A stretch of 31,423 bases of DNA from an uncultured Lachnospiraceae bacterium (GTDB lineage: Bacteria; Bacillota; Clostridia; Lachnospirales; Lachnospiraceae). Of the stretch, positions 7,754 to 16,980 are shown piece after piece. Numbering within the stretch: position 1 is the first letter of the stretch; each line of letters begins with the position of its first letter. The position numbers were made by a program, and so were the translations under genes. The notes under the pieces are model-generated. The model had not been told where the DNA came from, searched no databases, and worked only from the letters and a program-made list of their open reading frames with translations. The stretch spans positions 1 through 31,423 of the forward strand of contig USGM01000023.1 of NCBI GenBank assembly GCA_900554205.1, in the 5' to 3' direction.

Positions 7754-8593
7754 TCATCCCTTACTTGCCCCCGCCGTAATACCGACTGTAATGTATCTCT
7801 GCAAATATAGATAAAGCAGCGTGATCGGCACCGCAATTAACACTGCTCCGGCAGCAAAGGTCGTGAATTGCGTATTCTGCTGTCCCGATACCATGCTGTA
7901 TAGCGCTATGGCCAAGGTTTTCTTTTCCGGACTTCTTAAAACAAGCTGCGGCAGCATAAAATCCATCCATGGTGATATGAAATTTGTGAGTGCCACATAT
8001 ACCACCATTGGCTTAACGAGCGGAAAGATGATTCTGAAAAATATGGTAGCGTTTCTTGCACCATCCAATTTAGCCGATTCATCCAGGCTTCTCGGCAAGC
8101 TGTCGTAGTATCCTTTCACCATCCACGTATTATACGGTATCTGTCCGCCTGCGTACACAAGAATCAGTCCGATGTGGGTATCCAGAAGTCCCACTATCTG
8201 CAAGAGTATGTATGTTGCAATCATTCCCATAATGCTGGGAAACATCTGCAGAATCATGATCGATGTCAGTGAAAACTTTCTTCCCCTGAAACGGAATCTC
8301 GAAAACACGTAAGCTGACCCCATAGAAAGAAATACCGACAAGACCATATTTGCAACTGCAATTTTCAGTGTATTCGTATACCATAGCAGAAAATCCGTCT
8401 TGTGCAGTAAATCCTTATAATGAACCAGCGAGAGCTTACGAAAAATACTGTCTCCGCTGAAAAGACTGTTGCCCGAGCTGAACGAAGCCATTACGATCCA
8501 GAAAATCGGAACAATTACTATCAGGCTTGCACTGACAAGGACAAAATAGGCAAGGAGTTTGGGCAATATCGCTCTTTTTTTCCTATTCATCAC
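7754..8593 (-). CDS. MalG-type carbohydrate ABC transporter permease
   Basis: A 279-residue inner-membrane permease with six predicted helices. The EAA loop, which contacts the ATPase, is seen as DESAKLDGARNATIFFRIIF at about residues 170-190, and the protein ends with the family-typical LYLYLQRYITVGITAGASKG. It forms a heterodimer with the adjacent MalF-like protein. The start overlaps the MalF stop by 4 bp; GTG (8593) and ATG (8590) are adjacent, and both are served by a GAGGAGG site. No ATPase gene is present, as is common in Firmicutes where a shared MsmX-type ATPase serves several importers. Confidence 0.93.
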   Translation of the reverse strand: MMNRKKRAILPKLLAYFVLVSASLIVIVPIFWIVMASFSSGNSLFSGDSIFRKLSLVHYKDLLHKTDFLLWYTNTLKIAVANMVLSVFLSMGSAYVFSRFRFRGRKFSLTSIMILQMFPSIMGMIATYILLQIVGLLDTHIGLILVYAGGQIPYNTWMVKGYYDSLPRSLDESAKLDGARNATIFFRIIFPLVKPMVVYVALTNFISPWMDFMLPQLVLRSPEKKTLAIALYSMVSGQQNTQFTTFAAGAVLIAVPITLLYLYLQRYITVGITAGASKG

Positions 8594-9876
8594 ATGATAT
8601 CCTCCTCTTTAAATGCTTGTGTCCTCCTAAGGTTAATCACTGAAAATGTAGCAATAACTATGAATATCAGAATGGAAATGGCAGTAGCCATGCTATACTG
8701 GTTCACATTCATGGTCATCTTATAGACCCATGAAAGAAGAATATCTGTTGAACCCGCATACTGATAGGACGGATTTATTGGGCCACCGTCTGTCAACAAA
8801 TAGATTGCTCCGAAATTATTGAAATTTCCGGCAAGACTCATAAGGAGCGTCGGTGCGGTTTGATGTAATACCAGGGGCATCGTAATGCTCTTAAATTTTT
8901 GTAATCCGGTGGCGCCGTCAACAGAAGCCGCTTCATATAAATCCGGTGAAATGCTCGTTAGTATTCCCGATATGTATACCATTGTGCCCGCAGTAGAAAG
9001 CCATGTATTGACGCCAATGAGGACAAATCTGGCAATGGTGGGATCAGTCAGCCATCTGACCGATTCAAATCCCAGCTTATTCAGCATCTGGTTGATCGGC
9101 CCCATGCCATTAAACATAAGTCTGAATATCAGCAATGAGATAAACCCCGGAGTTGCCATCGGAAGCACAAGTATGCTTCTCCAGAATTTCTTAAACCGGA
9201 TCAGGCTCGAATTTGTTATTAAGGCAAGAAGCATACCCAGACAATAGGTTAATACTGTGCAGCAGAATCCCCATATAATCGTCCAGCCTAACACCTTGGA
9301 GAACGTTTTGCTCCATATTTCCATTGTAAAAAGCTTCTTAAAGTTATCAAATCCCACCCAGTCAACAAGATTTTTGGGCGGTATATGATAGGGACTGGAA
9401 TAATTCGTGAAGGCAATGGCAAACGAACTCACAACCGGAAATACTACAAGAGAAAGACATGCAATAATCGCCGGCAGCAGCACAAGAAACGGAAACATTC
9501 TGTCCAGCCGGTCAATCAGCTTTCCGGAGGCTTTCACATACCTTCCCTCCTCTGCCTTTTTCGCTGTCTTATAGGCATCCGCAATATTGTAAGCATATAT
9601 CACAAAAAACATTATCGTCACTATGACAGCCAGGATTCCATTCATCAGCAATCGGATGGAGTGATCTCCGTAAGCGTGTCCTCCCACAAAATACTGCGGT
9701 GTCTCCCCAAGCGTAACCAATCCCCATAATGAGTATTGAAAATAGGGGATTCCGAAAACAATTGCCAGTATTTCTAACAGCGCCAGCAGGATACTCTTTA
9801 CAATGTTTTTATTATAGAGCTGGCCGGCTCCCATAAAGAGAGCCGACAGAATTGCTGCTTTTTTTGATTTATTCAT
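8590..9876 (-). CDS. MalF-type maltodextrin ABC transporter permease
   Basis: A 428-residue permease with about eight predicted helices. An N-terminal hydrophobic extension (SALFMGAGQLYNKNIVKS) precedes the usual six-helix core, as in other Firmicutes maltodextrin permeases. The EAA loop is YEAASVDGATGLQKFKSITM, followed by a region with FNNFGAIYLLTDGGP, typical of MalF. The ATG at 9876 is chosen over one at 9900 because TTGGAGG lies five bases before it. It begins 25 bp after the binding-protein gene and overlaps the MalG-like gene by 4 bp. Confidence 0.92.
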   Translation of the reverse strand: MNKSKKAAILSALFMGAGQLYNKNIVKSILLALLEILAIVFGIPYFQYSLWGLVTLGETPQYFVGGHAYGDHSIRLLMNGILAVIVTIMFFVIYAYNIADAYKTAKKAEEGRYVKASGKLIDRLDRMFPFLVLLPAIIACLSLVVFPVVSSFAIAFTNYSSPYHIPPKNLVDWVGFDNFKKLFTMEIWSKTFSKVLGWTIIWGFCCTVLTYCLGMLLALITNSSLIRFKKFWRSILVLPMATPGFISLLIFRLMFNGMGPINQMLNKLGFESVRWLTDPTIARFVLIGVNTWLSTAGTMVYISGILTSISPDLYEAASVDGATGLQKFKSITMPLVLHQTAPTLLMSLAGNFNNFGAIYLLTDGGPINPSYQYAGSTDILLSWVYKMTMNVNQYSMATAISILIFIVIATFSVINLRRTQAFKEEDIM

Positions 9877-9901
9877 TTTTTCCTCCAAAAGGTTCGACAT
9901 C

Positions 9902-11158
9902 TTATTCCAATAATGAATAAATTGTATCTACGCACATATTCAAAGCTTCACGCGGATCGACATCATTATCCCATACAGCCTTGATAGCATTCTGATATGG
10001 TGTCCATGTTGAATTCATCTGCGCTATTGACGGCATCGGTACTGAATTTTGAGACTGCTGCATAAATACAGTCGTGACCTCATTGTTCTTGATTTCATCA
10101 CTTTCCATCAGGCTTATTCTTGCCGGGATTTCTGCCGTTATCTCATATCTCTTCTCCAGCATCTCCTCTGAACTTGCCATCTCTGCAAAGAGCTTAGCCG
10201 CATTCGGATAGTTCGTATAGGAGCTTACATACAATGTCTGCACTCCCAAATACGGCAGCGGGTACTCTCCGTTTTCCATTTTGGGAAAAACGCATACTCC
10301 TACGTTAATCCCTGCATTCTGATACTGTGAAACAGACCATTGTCCGCTAATGGTATAAGCAACCTTTCCACTCGTGAACAATCCGTCAATAATCTGTAAA
10401 TCTATATCTGAAGAATTTACATCAAGGATGGACTTCAGTGATTTAAGGTATGTCATTCCCTCCACCGCACCATCCGAATTGAGACCTATATCATTTACGT
10501 CAACACCATTATTGCCAAATATGTAACCACCGTAGCCGGCAATGAACGCATGCGAAAAATACGAGTTTGATACCTGCCACATTAATGCATATTTGTTATC
10601 TGCGGGATCATTAAAGGTTTGCGCAAAATCAATTATCTCCTGAAATGTTTCAGGCGCCTTATCAACAAGATCCTTATTGTATATCATCACATATGTGTTC
10701 ACCGTCAATGGATACCCATACAGTTGATTCTCGTATGTCAGACTTTCCGAAACCGCGGCGGGGAAATCCGTCTTAACCTCATTTACCGTAGTATCATTGG
10801 GCTGCACCAGTCCGGCAGTCAGCATTGTACCTGCCTGGTCATGCGGCGCCTCCACCAGATCCGGTCCCAGGCCCGCCGGTCCGTCCTGAATCAGCTTGGT
10901 AGAAAAATCTGCAACCTTCTCTACCGTAACATCAATGTTGTAGGTTTCTTTAAACTTCTCCGCTACATACTCCATGTATTCGATTCTGGAATCACTGTCC
11001 TCCCAGATAACAAGACTTGCGCCTTCCTCCGGCACAATTTCCCCTTCTACCTCTATTGTATCTGTGCCTGCTTCCGGTGCAATATTGGAGTAACTCTTGC
11101 CGCAGCCCGTCAATCCGGCTGCCAGTGTCAATACTAATAACAAAGAAAGCTTTTTCAT
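9902..11158 (-). CDS. maltodextrin-type solute-binding lipoprotein
   Basis: A 418-residue extracellular binding protein. It has a lipoprotein signal peptide ending at LTGC (C19), so it is lipid-anchored outside the membrane. The mature part has the family-1 binding-protein fold of MalE: LVIWEDSDSRIEYMEYVAE near the start, DLVEAPHDQAGTMLTAGLV, YGYPLTVNTYVMIYNKDLV, and a C-terminal segment around PMPSIAQMNSTWTPYQNAI. These resemble maltose/maltodextrin binders, but ligand specificity is an inference. Its ATG overlaps the GH13 stop by 4 bp, with AAGGAGG upstream. It delivers substrate to the two permeases encoded next. Confidence 0.92.
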   Translation of the reverse strand: MKKLSLLLVLTLAAGLTGCGKSYSNIAPEAGTDTIEVEGEIVPEEGASLVIWEDSDSRIEYMEYVAEKFKETYNIDVTVEKVADFSTKLIQDGPAGLGPDLVEAPHDQAGTMLTAGLVQPNDTTVNEVKTDFPAAVSESLTYENQLYGYPLTVNTYVMIYNKDLVDKAPETFQEIIDFAQTFNDPADNKYALMWQVSNSYFSHAFIAGYGGYIFGNNGVDVNDIGLNSDGAVEGMTYLKSLKSILDVNSSDIDLQIIDGLFTSGKVAYTISGQWSVSQYQNAGINVGVCVFPKMENGEYPLPYLGVQTLYVSSYTNYPNAAKLFAEMASSEEMLEKRYEITAEIPARISLMESDEIKNNEVTTVFMQQSQNSVPMPSIAQMNSTWTPYQNAIKAVWDNDVDPREALNMCVDTIYSLLE

Positions 11159-12885
11159 ATGTATTTATCCTCCTTAGGTTTGTTAATGATAATCATCGAA
11201 GACATTTCGGGAATGATCGTGGTCTCACACAAATTCTTACCTGTAAGCAGATCGACATATCCCTTCCATTCTTTTTCAGGTCTTAGTACAATTTCCCCGG
11301 CACTGTTGTTAATAACAACCACTACCTTCTCCTCCCCATACCTTCTTTCGTAGCAAAGAATCTGTTTACTTTCACCCCATCTGAATTCCCCCTTTCTCAG
11401 GCAATCATACTGATTCCTTATCTCTATTAATTTTTTTATTTTCTGGTATATCTTCATATCACGTTGTTCCATGTTCCAATCGAAACATCTTCTGCAATCA
11501 GGGTCTTCTCCTCCTTTCATTCCTGTTTCTGTTCCGTAATAAATGCATGGAACGCCGTCATATGTCAGCAAAAAAGTTAATGCAAGCAGCAGCTTCCCTT
11601 CATCCTCCCCACATTTTGTCAAAAATCTCCTTGTGTCATGACTGTCCAGTAAATTCAGATTGACCTGATTGACCTGACAGGTATATTGAATGCGAATTCT
11701 GCTGACTGTATTTTTAAACTGACGGATGCTTTGCGTGCCTTCGGCGAAGAACCCATCGCAAGCCGCCGTCAGCTGATAATTCATTATGCCGTCGAACTGA
11801 TCCCCCTTGAGCCATGGATAGCCGTTGTACCAGCATTCCCCCAGAATATAGAGATCAGGCTTCAGACCTTTCAGCCTTTTTCTTAGCTTCCTGATAAATT
11901 CCTGACAAAGCTCGTCCCCAACATCCAGCCTCCAACCGTCGATATCTGCATTCCGCGTCCAGTACTCCGCAATAGAAAGAAGATACTCCTGTACCTCCGC
12001 ATTCGATGTGTCGAGCTTCGGCATGTCCTCTGTCATGGAATAGGTTTCATATCCTCTTTTTTCAAAGCATAGCCCGTTGTTCTTATAACAGAACCATGCA
12101 AAGTACTCTGACCTCTCCCCCTTTTCCAGCACATCCTGAAACTGTTTCAGCCTATAGCTGCAATGGTTGAAGACACCATCCAAAATTACCTTTATGCCTC
12201 TGTCGTGGCAGCTGCACACAAGCCGTTTCAACGTTTCAAGATCGCCAAAGTCAGGATCTATTTCACGGAAATCTATTGTGTCGTACTTATGGTTTGAATC
12301 TGATCTAAATATAGGGGTAAGGTATATTCCTGTAATTCCCAGACCCTTTAAATAGTCAAGTCTGCTGCATATTCCTTCCAGATTCCCCCCGAAATGATTG
12401 TCATAAGCCGGCTTCTTCCCCCATACTTCCACATTTTTCCGGATTGGCGTAGGCGCGGCAAAAAACCTGTCTACAAATATCTCATAGAAAACCATGTCTT
12501 TCACCCACGCCGGCGGCCTGTGTATGTCACTGGCATAGATATAAGGGTATTGAAAACAAAACTGAAAGGAAAGCTTGTCATCTACCTGCTCTTTCACGCC
12601 GTACTGGGTAAAATAGCTCTCTGCATCGTTTGCTCTGAGAAGGAAATAATAGGTAAGCCGTTTTATCATTGGCACCCTTGCAATGTAGTAGTCGAATTCC
12701 CCATCTGAGAGTTCCTGCTGCATCGTCACACAGCCATGCTGCGTCCAGTCAAATTTATCCTTATAAAATACTTTGATCTCTGTAAAATCCTTTATGGCGG
12801 TGCGGATCCGTATATGGACGTTATCTTCATCATATGCGTAACAATAATTACTCATCGGTTGATGATAAATTGCCTCTGTCAGCAA
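11155..12885 (-). CDS. cytosolic GH13 cyclomaltodextrinase/neopullulanase-like enzyme
   Basis: A 576-residue alpha-amylase-family hydrolase without signal peptide. Residues 1 to about 120 resemble the N-terminal CBM34-like domain of neopullulanases. The barrel carries conserved regions DGVFNH (236-241), GWRLDVGDE with nucleophile D321, ILGECW with acid/base E350, and LLDSHDTRR with D417. The pairing GDQFDGIMNY after the acid/base is typical of cyclomaltodextrinase/maltogenic amylase. It probably cleaves imported maltodextrins or branched or substituted glucans. The start is a TTG nine bases after a GGAGGT site, 2 bp past the MATE stop; an ATG at 12855 has no good site. Confidence 0.92.
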   Translation of the reverse strand: MLTEAIYHQPMSNYCYAYDEDNVHIRIRTAIKDFTEIKVFYKDKFDWTQHGCVTMQQELSDGEFDYYIARVPMIKRLTYYFLLRANDAESYFTQYGVKEQVDDKLSFQFCFQYPYIYASDIHRPPAWVKDMVFYEIFVDRFFAAPTPIRKNVEVWGKKPAYDNHFGGNLEGICSRLDYLKGLGITGIYLTPIFRSDSNHKYDTIDFREIDPDFGDLETLKRLVCSCHDRGIKVILDGVFNHCSYRLKQFQDVLEKGERSEYFAWFCYKNNGLCFEKRGYETYSMTEDMPKLDTSNAEVQEYLLSIAEYWTRNADIDGWRLDVGDELCQEFIRKLRKRLKGLKPDLYILGECWYNGYPWLKGDQFDGIMNYQLTAACDGFFAEGTQSIRQFKNTVSRIRIQYTCQVNQVNLNLLDSHDTRRFLTKCGEDEGKLLLALTFLLTYDGVPCIYYGTETGMKGGEDPDCRRCFDWNMEQRDMKIYQKIKKLIEIRNQYDCLRKGEFRWGESKQILCYERRYGEEKVVVVINNSAGEIVLRPEKEWKGYVDLLTGKNLCETTIIPEMSSMIIINKPKEDKYI

Positions 12886-12887
12886 GT

Positions 12888-14261
12888 TCAGACACCTCCA
12901 TTATTTACATTTCTCCAGTTCCCTTTTCTGTATCTGGCAAAATACAGCACTGACCGGATCGCCAGATCTATCGTCATCGCTATCCAGACACCTCTGATAC
13001 CCATATTAAACGCCACGCCCAGAATATATCCGAAAACGAGCCGCAACAGCCACACGCCGATAAATGTCGTAATCATCGGATATTTTGTATCCCCTGCCCC
13101 TCTCAAAGAGCCTCCCAGCACATGATCGATTGCCAGAAAAGGTTGTGAGAAGGCATATATTCTAATTATGTCCACACCACAGGCTATTACGTTGCTGTCA
13201 TCTGTATACAGTGCGAAAATCTTTGACGCAAAAGCTATGATCATCGCGCTGATTGCCGACATTGCCAGTATGTTCATTTTCAAAATTCCTTTGGTGTATG
13301 TATGCGCCTTTTCCGGCTTTCCCGCTCCTATCGCCTGTCCCACCAGCGTAACAGCCGCGAGATTAAAACCATATCCAAAATTAATGCAGACAGACATTAT
13401 GGACATGCCGATTGTGTTTGCTGCAATGGCAACTGTCCCCATCCCATTAATGACTACCTGAAGAACGAGCTTTCCGGTCTGCAGCGCAAACTGTTCCAGT
13501 CCATACGGTATTCCGGTTTTTAGTATCTCTGCAAAGATACCTGTATTCATTTTCCACTGATTCCAATGCTTCAGGCGTATGACGTTTTTCCCTCGGACAA
13601 GGATGTAGAGGTTCATGGCTGCTCCAAACACTCTGGCGATCGTTATTGCGATTGCTGCCCCGGTAACTCCAAGACCAGCTATTTTTCTATTGATTCCAAA
13701 ACGATTCAGGCTTATGCCATAGATCAGGAAATAGCTCATAACGGCATTGATGATATTCATAATTACCGTAACCACCAACGGAGTTCTGGTATTCCCGCTT
13801 CCGCGCATGACCCCATTTATTACGTAGTAAATGAACATAAACGGATAAGATAGGATAGTGATTCTGTAATATATCCCGGCCAGTCCTATTACCATCTCTT
13901 CCGTATGTCCGAGCAGTAGACCAAGTACCGCTTTGCGTGTGATAATCAGTATCAATGTAATCAATATGGCAAGAAGAAATCCCGCATATAAAGCCTGTTT
14001 TGTAATATCACAGGCTTCATCCTCATGCTCCTTGCCGATCGCCTGTGCTATCAGAATGGTCGCACCAACTCCAATACCTGCAAATATAGGAAATATGCAT
14101 CGACTCAGGGTGTCCACATTTCCTACCGCAGCCACTGCCTCCTTCCCTAATTGTCCCACCATTATAGTGTTCACAACTCCAAGAAGTATCGTCGCCATTT
14201 GTTCGAGTATAATTGGTATTGCCAACCTCAATATCTCTCTGTACACATTTTTCTTTCTCAT
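12888..14261 (-). CDS. MATE-family efflux transporter
   Basis: A 457-residue, twelve-helix MATE protein of the DinF/NorM type. The two half repeats are evident: the N-terminal half begins ILRLAIPIILEQMATILLG with NTIMVGQLG, and the second starts near EILKTGIPYGLEQFALQTG. MATE proteins export drugs or metabolites using Na+ or H+ gradients. The gene lies inside a sugar-ester utilisation operon, 16 bp after an esterase gene and 2 bp before the GH13 gene. I infer export of a by-product of that pathway (aglycone or organic acid), or of an inhibitory sugar analogue. The substrate cannot be read from the sequence. Confidence 0.93.
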   Translation of the reverse strand: MRKKNVYREILRLAIPIILEQMATILLGVVNTIMVGQLGKEAVAAVGNVDTLSRCIFPIFAGIGVGATILIAQAIGKEHEDEACDITKQALYAGFLLAILITLILIITRKAVLGLLLGHTEEMVIGLAGIYYRITILSYPFMFIYYVINGVMRGSGNTRTPLVVTVIMNIINAVMSYFLIYGISLNRFGINRKIAGLGVTGAAIAITIARVFGAAMNLYILVRGKNVIRLKHWNQWKMNTGIFAEILKTGIPYGLEQFALQTGKLVLQVVINGMGTVAIAANTIGMSIMSVCINFGYGFNLAAVTLVGQAIGAGKPEKAHTYTKGILKMNILAMSAISAMIIAFASKIFALYTDDSNVIACGVDIIRIYAFSQPFLAIDHVLGGSLRGAGDTKYPMITTFIGVWLLRLVFGYILGVAFNMGIRGVWIAMTIDLAIRSVLYFARYRKGNWRNVNNGGV

Positions 14262-14277
14262 CTTAGTATCCTTCCGG

Positions 14278-15615
14278 CTAATTCCCCCACTTCACGACCC
14301 TGCATTTCACTTCTTCGTTATCCATCGCGTGCAGCTTACGGCAGGGAATTTCATTGTTTTCGCTCTGCTCGGTAAGTAACCGGAAATTCCAAAACATTCT
14401 TACCCTGTATGTGATCTTTGTTCCCCTTTTCAATGAAATTCTGCCTGAATACATTCCTTTCCTCTCTTTATGCAGTTCAACATTCAGCGGGGAACAGGTA
14501 TCAATACCTACTCTTGCATCTTCAGGTGTATCTTCAGGAACCTGTACAGAAAAACTCACATCCACGGTATCCGGCAGTTCCGCATCAATTGTAATCTCTT
14601 TTTCCTCAACCAGATGATTTAATTGATAGCGAACCGTTGCTGTTCCCGGTGCTTTGGGTACGAGTCTTCCATCCTTCTGGATTCCAAGGATGTCGCCGCC
14701 GTCCACCACATAATTTCCGTTCAGATCACTTCGCCTTACACCGGAAACATATGTAATTACCGGATTTATAAAGGCTGTATTGTCGCTTAAGCTCACCCTG
14801 CTCTCTGCCTCAAGCTGCACTCCCACCGGCTCTCCTGCATTACCGAAAAACAAGATCAGTGGGCTGCAAACGCGCATTCCCCAATCATATTCTGTATGTT
14901 CCCCATCCGGTACATAATAGAAAAACAGATTTTCGCCATCCACATACCCCTTATCCATCAGCCTTTTCGCCATATCCCTTGCATCACTGTTAAGGCACAG
15001 TTCCTTTTCCCCCGTGTCAAGCCAGATCATCTCATTTTTCACTTCCGCTTTCTCGAAATACTCCATATCCATAGCAAAAAAAGCAGGCGACATGACAGCG
15101 ATTCTGCCAAACACATCCGGGTGCCTTATACCTATATTGAAGGTTATAAAGCCACCGTCAGATGCCCCCATAAGCGCTGTGTTTGTACAATCCGGTAAAG
15201 TTCTGTAATGTTCATCAATAAACGGCTTGAGCTGATTTATTACAAAATCAGCATATTCTTCGCCACGTCCCTCTATGGAAAAGTCGAAGCCGGCTCCGTT
15301 AGCCCATCTGACCCTCTTATTCTTCCATGTATAATAACCGTATTCTATAGACCTGTTCATGGAGGGAATCGCCACCATAATTATTTTTCTGATTTGTTTT
15401 TCCTCAATGAGCCTGTCGGCAACCCTGTTTATCCTCCAAGACCTGCCCGAAACGGACTTCCCATTGTCAAATACATTTTGTCCGTCCTGCAAATAAAGCA
15501 CCGGATACCTTACCTGCCGGTTCTCTTCATAACCCTCCGGCAGGTAAACATAAATGTCTCTGTCATTTCCAAGCTTCGACGCGTGGAAACTGCTTATCGT
15601 AACTATCCTTGACAC
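14278..15615 (-). CDS. putative cytosolic esterase 1 (esterase D-like, Ig-like and CBM20-like C-terminus)
   Basis: A 445-residue alpha/beta-hydrolase of the esterase D/IroE group. Residues 1 to about 260 are the catalytic domain: YLQDGQNVF, nucleophile S152 in GASDGG, probable acid D200 (WLDTGEKE) and H240 (PDGEHTEYDW). Residues about 285-345 look like a bacterial Ig-like (Big2-type) module (ILGIQKDGRLVPKAPGTATV), and about 350-445 resemble a CBM20-type beta-sandwich ending VVKWGN. There is no signal peptide. It is paralogous to the next two upstream genes but has the divergent elbow GASDG instead of GSSxG. GTG start with AAGGAAG upstream, 21 bp after esterase 2. The substrate is unknown; an acylated sugar is inferred from context. 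Confidence 0.85.
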   Translation of the reverse strand: MSRIVTISSFHASKLGNDRDIYVYLPEGYEENRQVRYPVLYLQDGQNVFDNGKSVSGRSWRINRVADRLIEEKQIRKIIMVAIPSMNRSIEYGYYTWKNKRVRWANGAGFDFSIEGRGEEYADFVINQLKPFIDEHYRTLPDCTNTALMGASDGGFITFNIGIRHPDVFGRIAVMSPAFFAMDMEYFEKAEVKNEMIWLDTGEKELCLNSDARDMAKRLMDKGYVDGENLFFYYVPDGEHTEYDWGMRVCSPLILFFGNAGEPVGVQLEAESRVSLSDNTAFINPVITYVSGVRRSDLNGNYVVDGGDILGIQKDGRLVPKAPGTATVRYQLNHLVEEKEITIDAELPDTVDVSFSVQVPEDTPEDARVGIDTCSPLNVELHKERKGMYSGRISLKRGTKITYRVRMFWNFRLLTEQSENNEIPCRKLHAMDNEEVKCRVVKWGN

Positions 15616-15636
15616 TGCACCTTGACTTCCTTTCTT

Positions 15637-16980
15637 TTACTGCTCCATCCATGCTCCAATTTGAAAAGTAATGTCCATGCTTTCTTTTGCAAATATTGTC
15701 CTGCTCTTAAACCTGCCTGAATGTACATCTGCCTCTGCAATATGTTTTTCACCTTTCATTACCGTAACCGGAAATCCCCAGTCTCTCGGAACCGTAAATG
15801 TACAGCCGTAACTGCCGTCGTTCTCCCTGTGCAGCACATGCATTCCACCGCATCCCGTAACATATATTTTTTCCTCTGTTGCCGGAGCAATCACTTTCAA
15901 ATGAATATCAACCAAATCGGAAAGCTCCTCGATGATGCGGTACTCCTCCACTGCAATGCACCCTTCATAGCTGAACCTGACTTTTGTGCATCCCTGTTTT
16001 ACAGGTAAAACCGTTCCAAAGGAATCAACCTTAAGAATGCTTTCATCTTCGACGCTATATTCACCGTCCAGCGCTGTCATTCTAAGATTATTGGGAAAGC
16101 AGATTTCAGGGTTGATCTGGCGGTATTGCATTCCCCTTATCCCAAACACTTTACGTCCTAACAGTTTGCAGGAAACCGGGCTGCCAATACTGCCAAACAA
16201 AAAGATGAGTGGCATATGGACTCTCGCCCTCCAGTCGGCTTCATTATGTATCGCCCCCGGAACCTGATAATATGCAATATTCACTCCCGCTTTCATCCCC
16301 TGCGCGAGAAGATTTCCGACTACTCTTCTGGAATTTTCAACATAATGGCCTTCTCCCTCGCCGGCATCCATCCATATTTTAAGCGGCCGCCCGGAAAGCG
16401 GCAGCAGCCGATTAAAATCAAGCCAGTGGAAAGCCGGAGAAATAATGCCCATTTTGCCAAATACTTCCGGATGACGCAGCCCGATAAAATATGTCACCAG
16501 CCCGCCCAAGGATGACCCCATAAGAGCTGTATTCTCCCTGTCAGGAAGTGTTCTGAAATGGGCATCAAGATATGGCTTGACCGTATGAATCAGAAAATTT
16601 TCATACCGGATTCCCTTGGGATTCTTTTTTCTTTCATAATCCGTCAGCCCCATTCTTCCCGCACTGAATCTGTCCGGTGCAACGTGACAATATTCATCGC
16701 TTCGCTCCGAATTATTGTCAATGCCGACAATGATGATTTCCTCAATTACGCCGGCATGAATCAGCCTTTCAGCCGTCAGATCAACCTCCCATGATCCTCC
16801 GAATAAGCCTTCCGATCCCGAAAATATATTCTGTCCGTCATGCATATACAAAACCGGATAGCGCTTTGTTTCCGTTTCACGATAAGACGGAGGAAGAAAT
16901 ATCCTGATATTTCTGGTATTCTGCAATTCTTCGGAAAATAATTGCCTTACGATGATTTTCCCCTTTTCATCACTTTTCAC
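15637..16980 (-). CDS. putative cytosolic esterase 2 (paralogue)
   Basis: A 447-residue paralogue of its neighbours with the same layout. The catalytic domain has YPVLYMHDGQNIF at 41-53, nucleophile S157 in GSSLGG, probable acid D205 (IWMDAGEGEG) and H245 (PGAIHNEADW). An Ig-like middle module (ILKVDSFGTVLPVKQGCTKV) and a C-terminal beta-rich module ending IGAWMEQ follow. The last module is the most diverged of the three. There is no secretion signal, so it acts in the cytoplasm. Its GTG start overlaps the stop of esterase 3 by 4 bp (GTGA), indicating translational coupling. Trilactone siderophore esterases belong to the same superfamily, but no siderophore genes are nearby. Confidence 0.85.
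   Translation of the reverse strand: MKSDEKGKIIVRQLFSEELQNTRNIRIFLPPSYRETETKRYPVLYMHDGQNIFSGSEGLFGGSWEVDLTAERLIHAGVIEEIIIVGIDNNSERSDEYCHVAPDRFSAGRMGLTDYERKKNPKGIRYENFLIHTVKPYLDAHFRTLPDRENTALMGSSLGGLVTYFIGLRHPEVFGKMGIISPAFHWLDFNRLLPLSGRPLKIWMDAGEGEGHYVENSRRVVGNLLAQGMKAGVNIAYYQVPGAIHNEADWRARVHMPLIFLFGSIGSPVSCKLLGRKVFGIRGMQYRQINPEICFPNNLRMTALDGEYSVEDESILKVDSFGTVLPVKQGCTKVRFSYEGCIAVEEYRIIEELSDLVDIHLKVIAPATEEKIYVTGCGGMHVLHRENDGSYGCTFTVPRDWGFPVTVMKGEKHIAEADVHSGRFKSRTIFAKESMDITFQIGAWMEQ

Noticed and set aside
14278..16980. Siderophore (enterobactin-type) esterase locus
   Set aside because: The catalytic domain is in the same superfamily as IroE/Fes, but there are no siderophore transporters, receptors or iron-box sites; the neighbours are maltodextrin genes.
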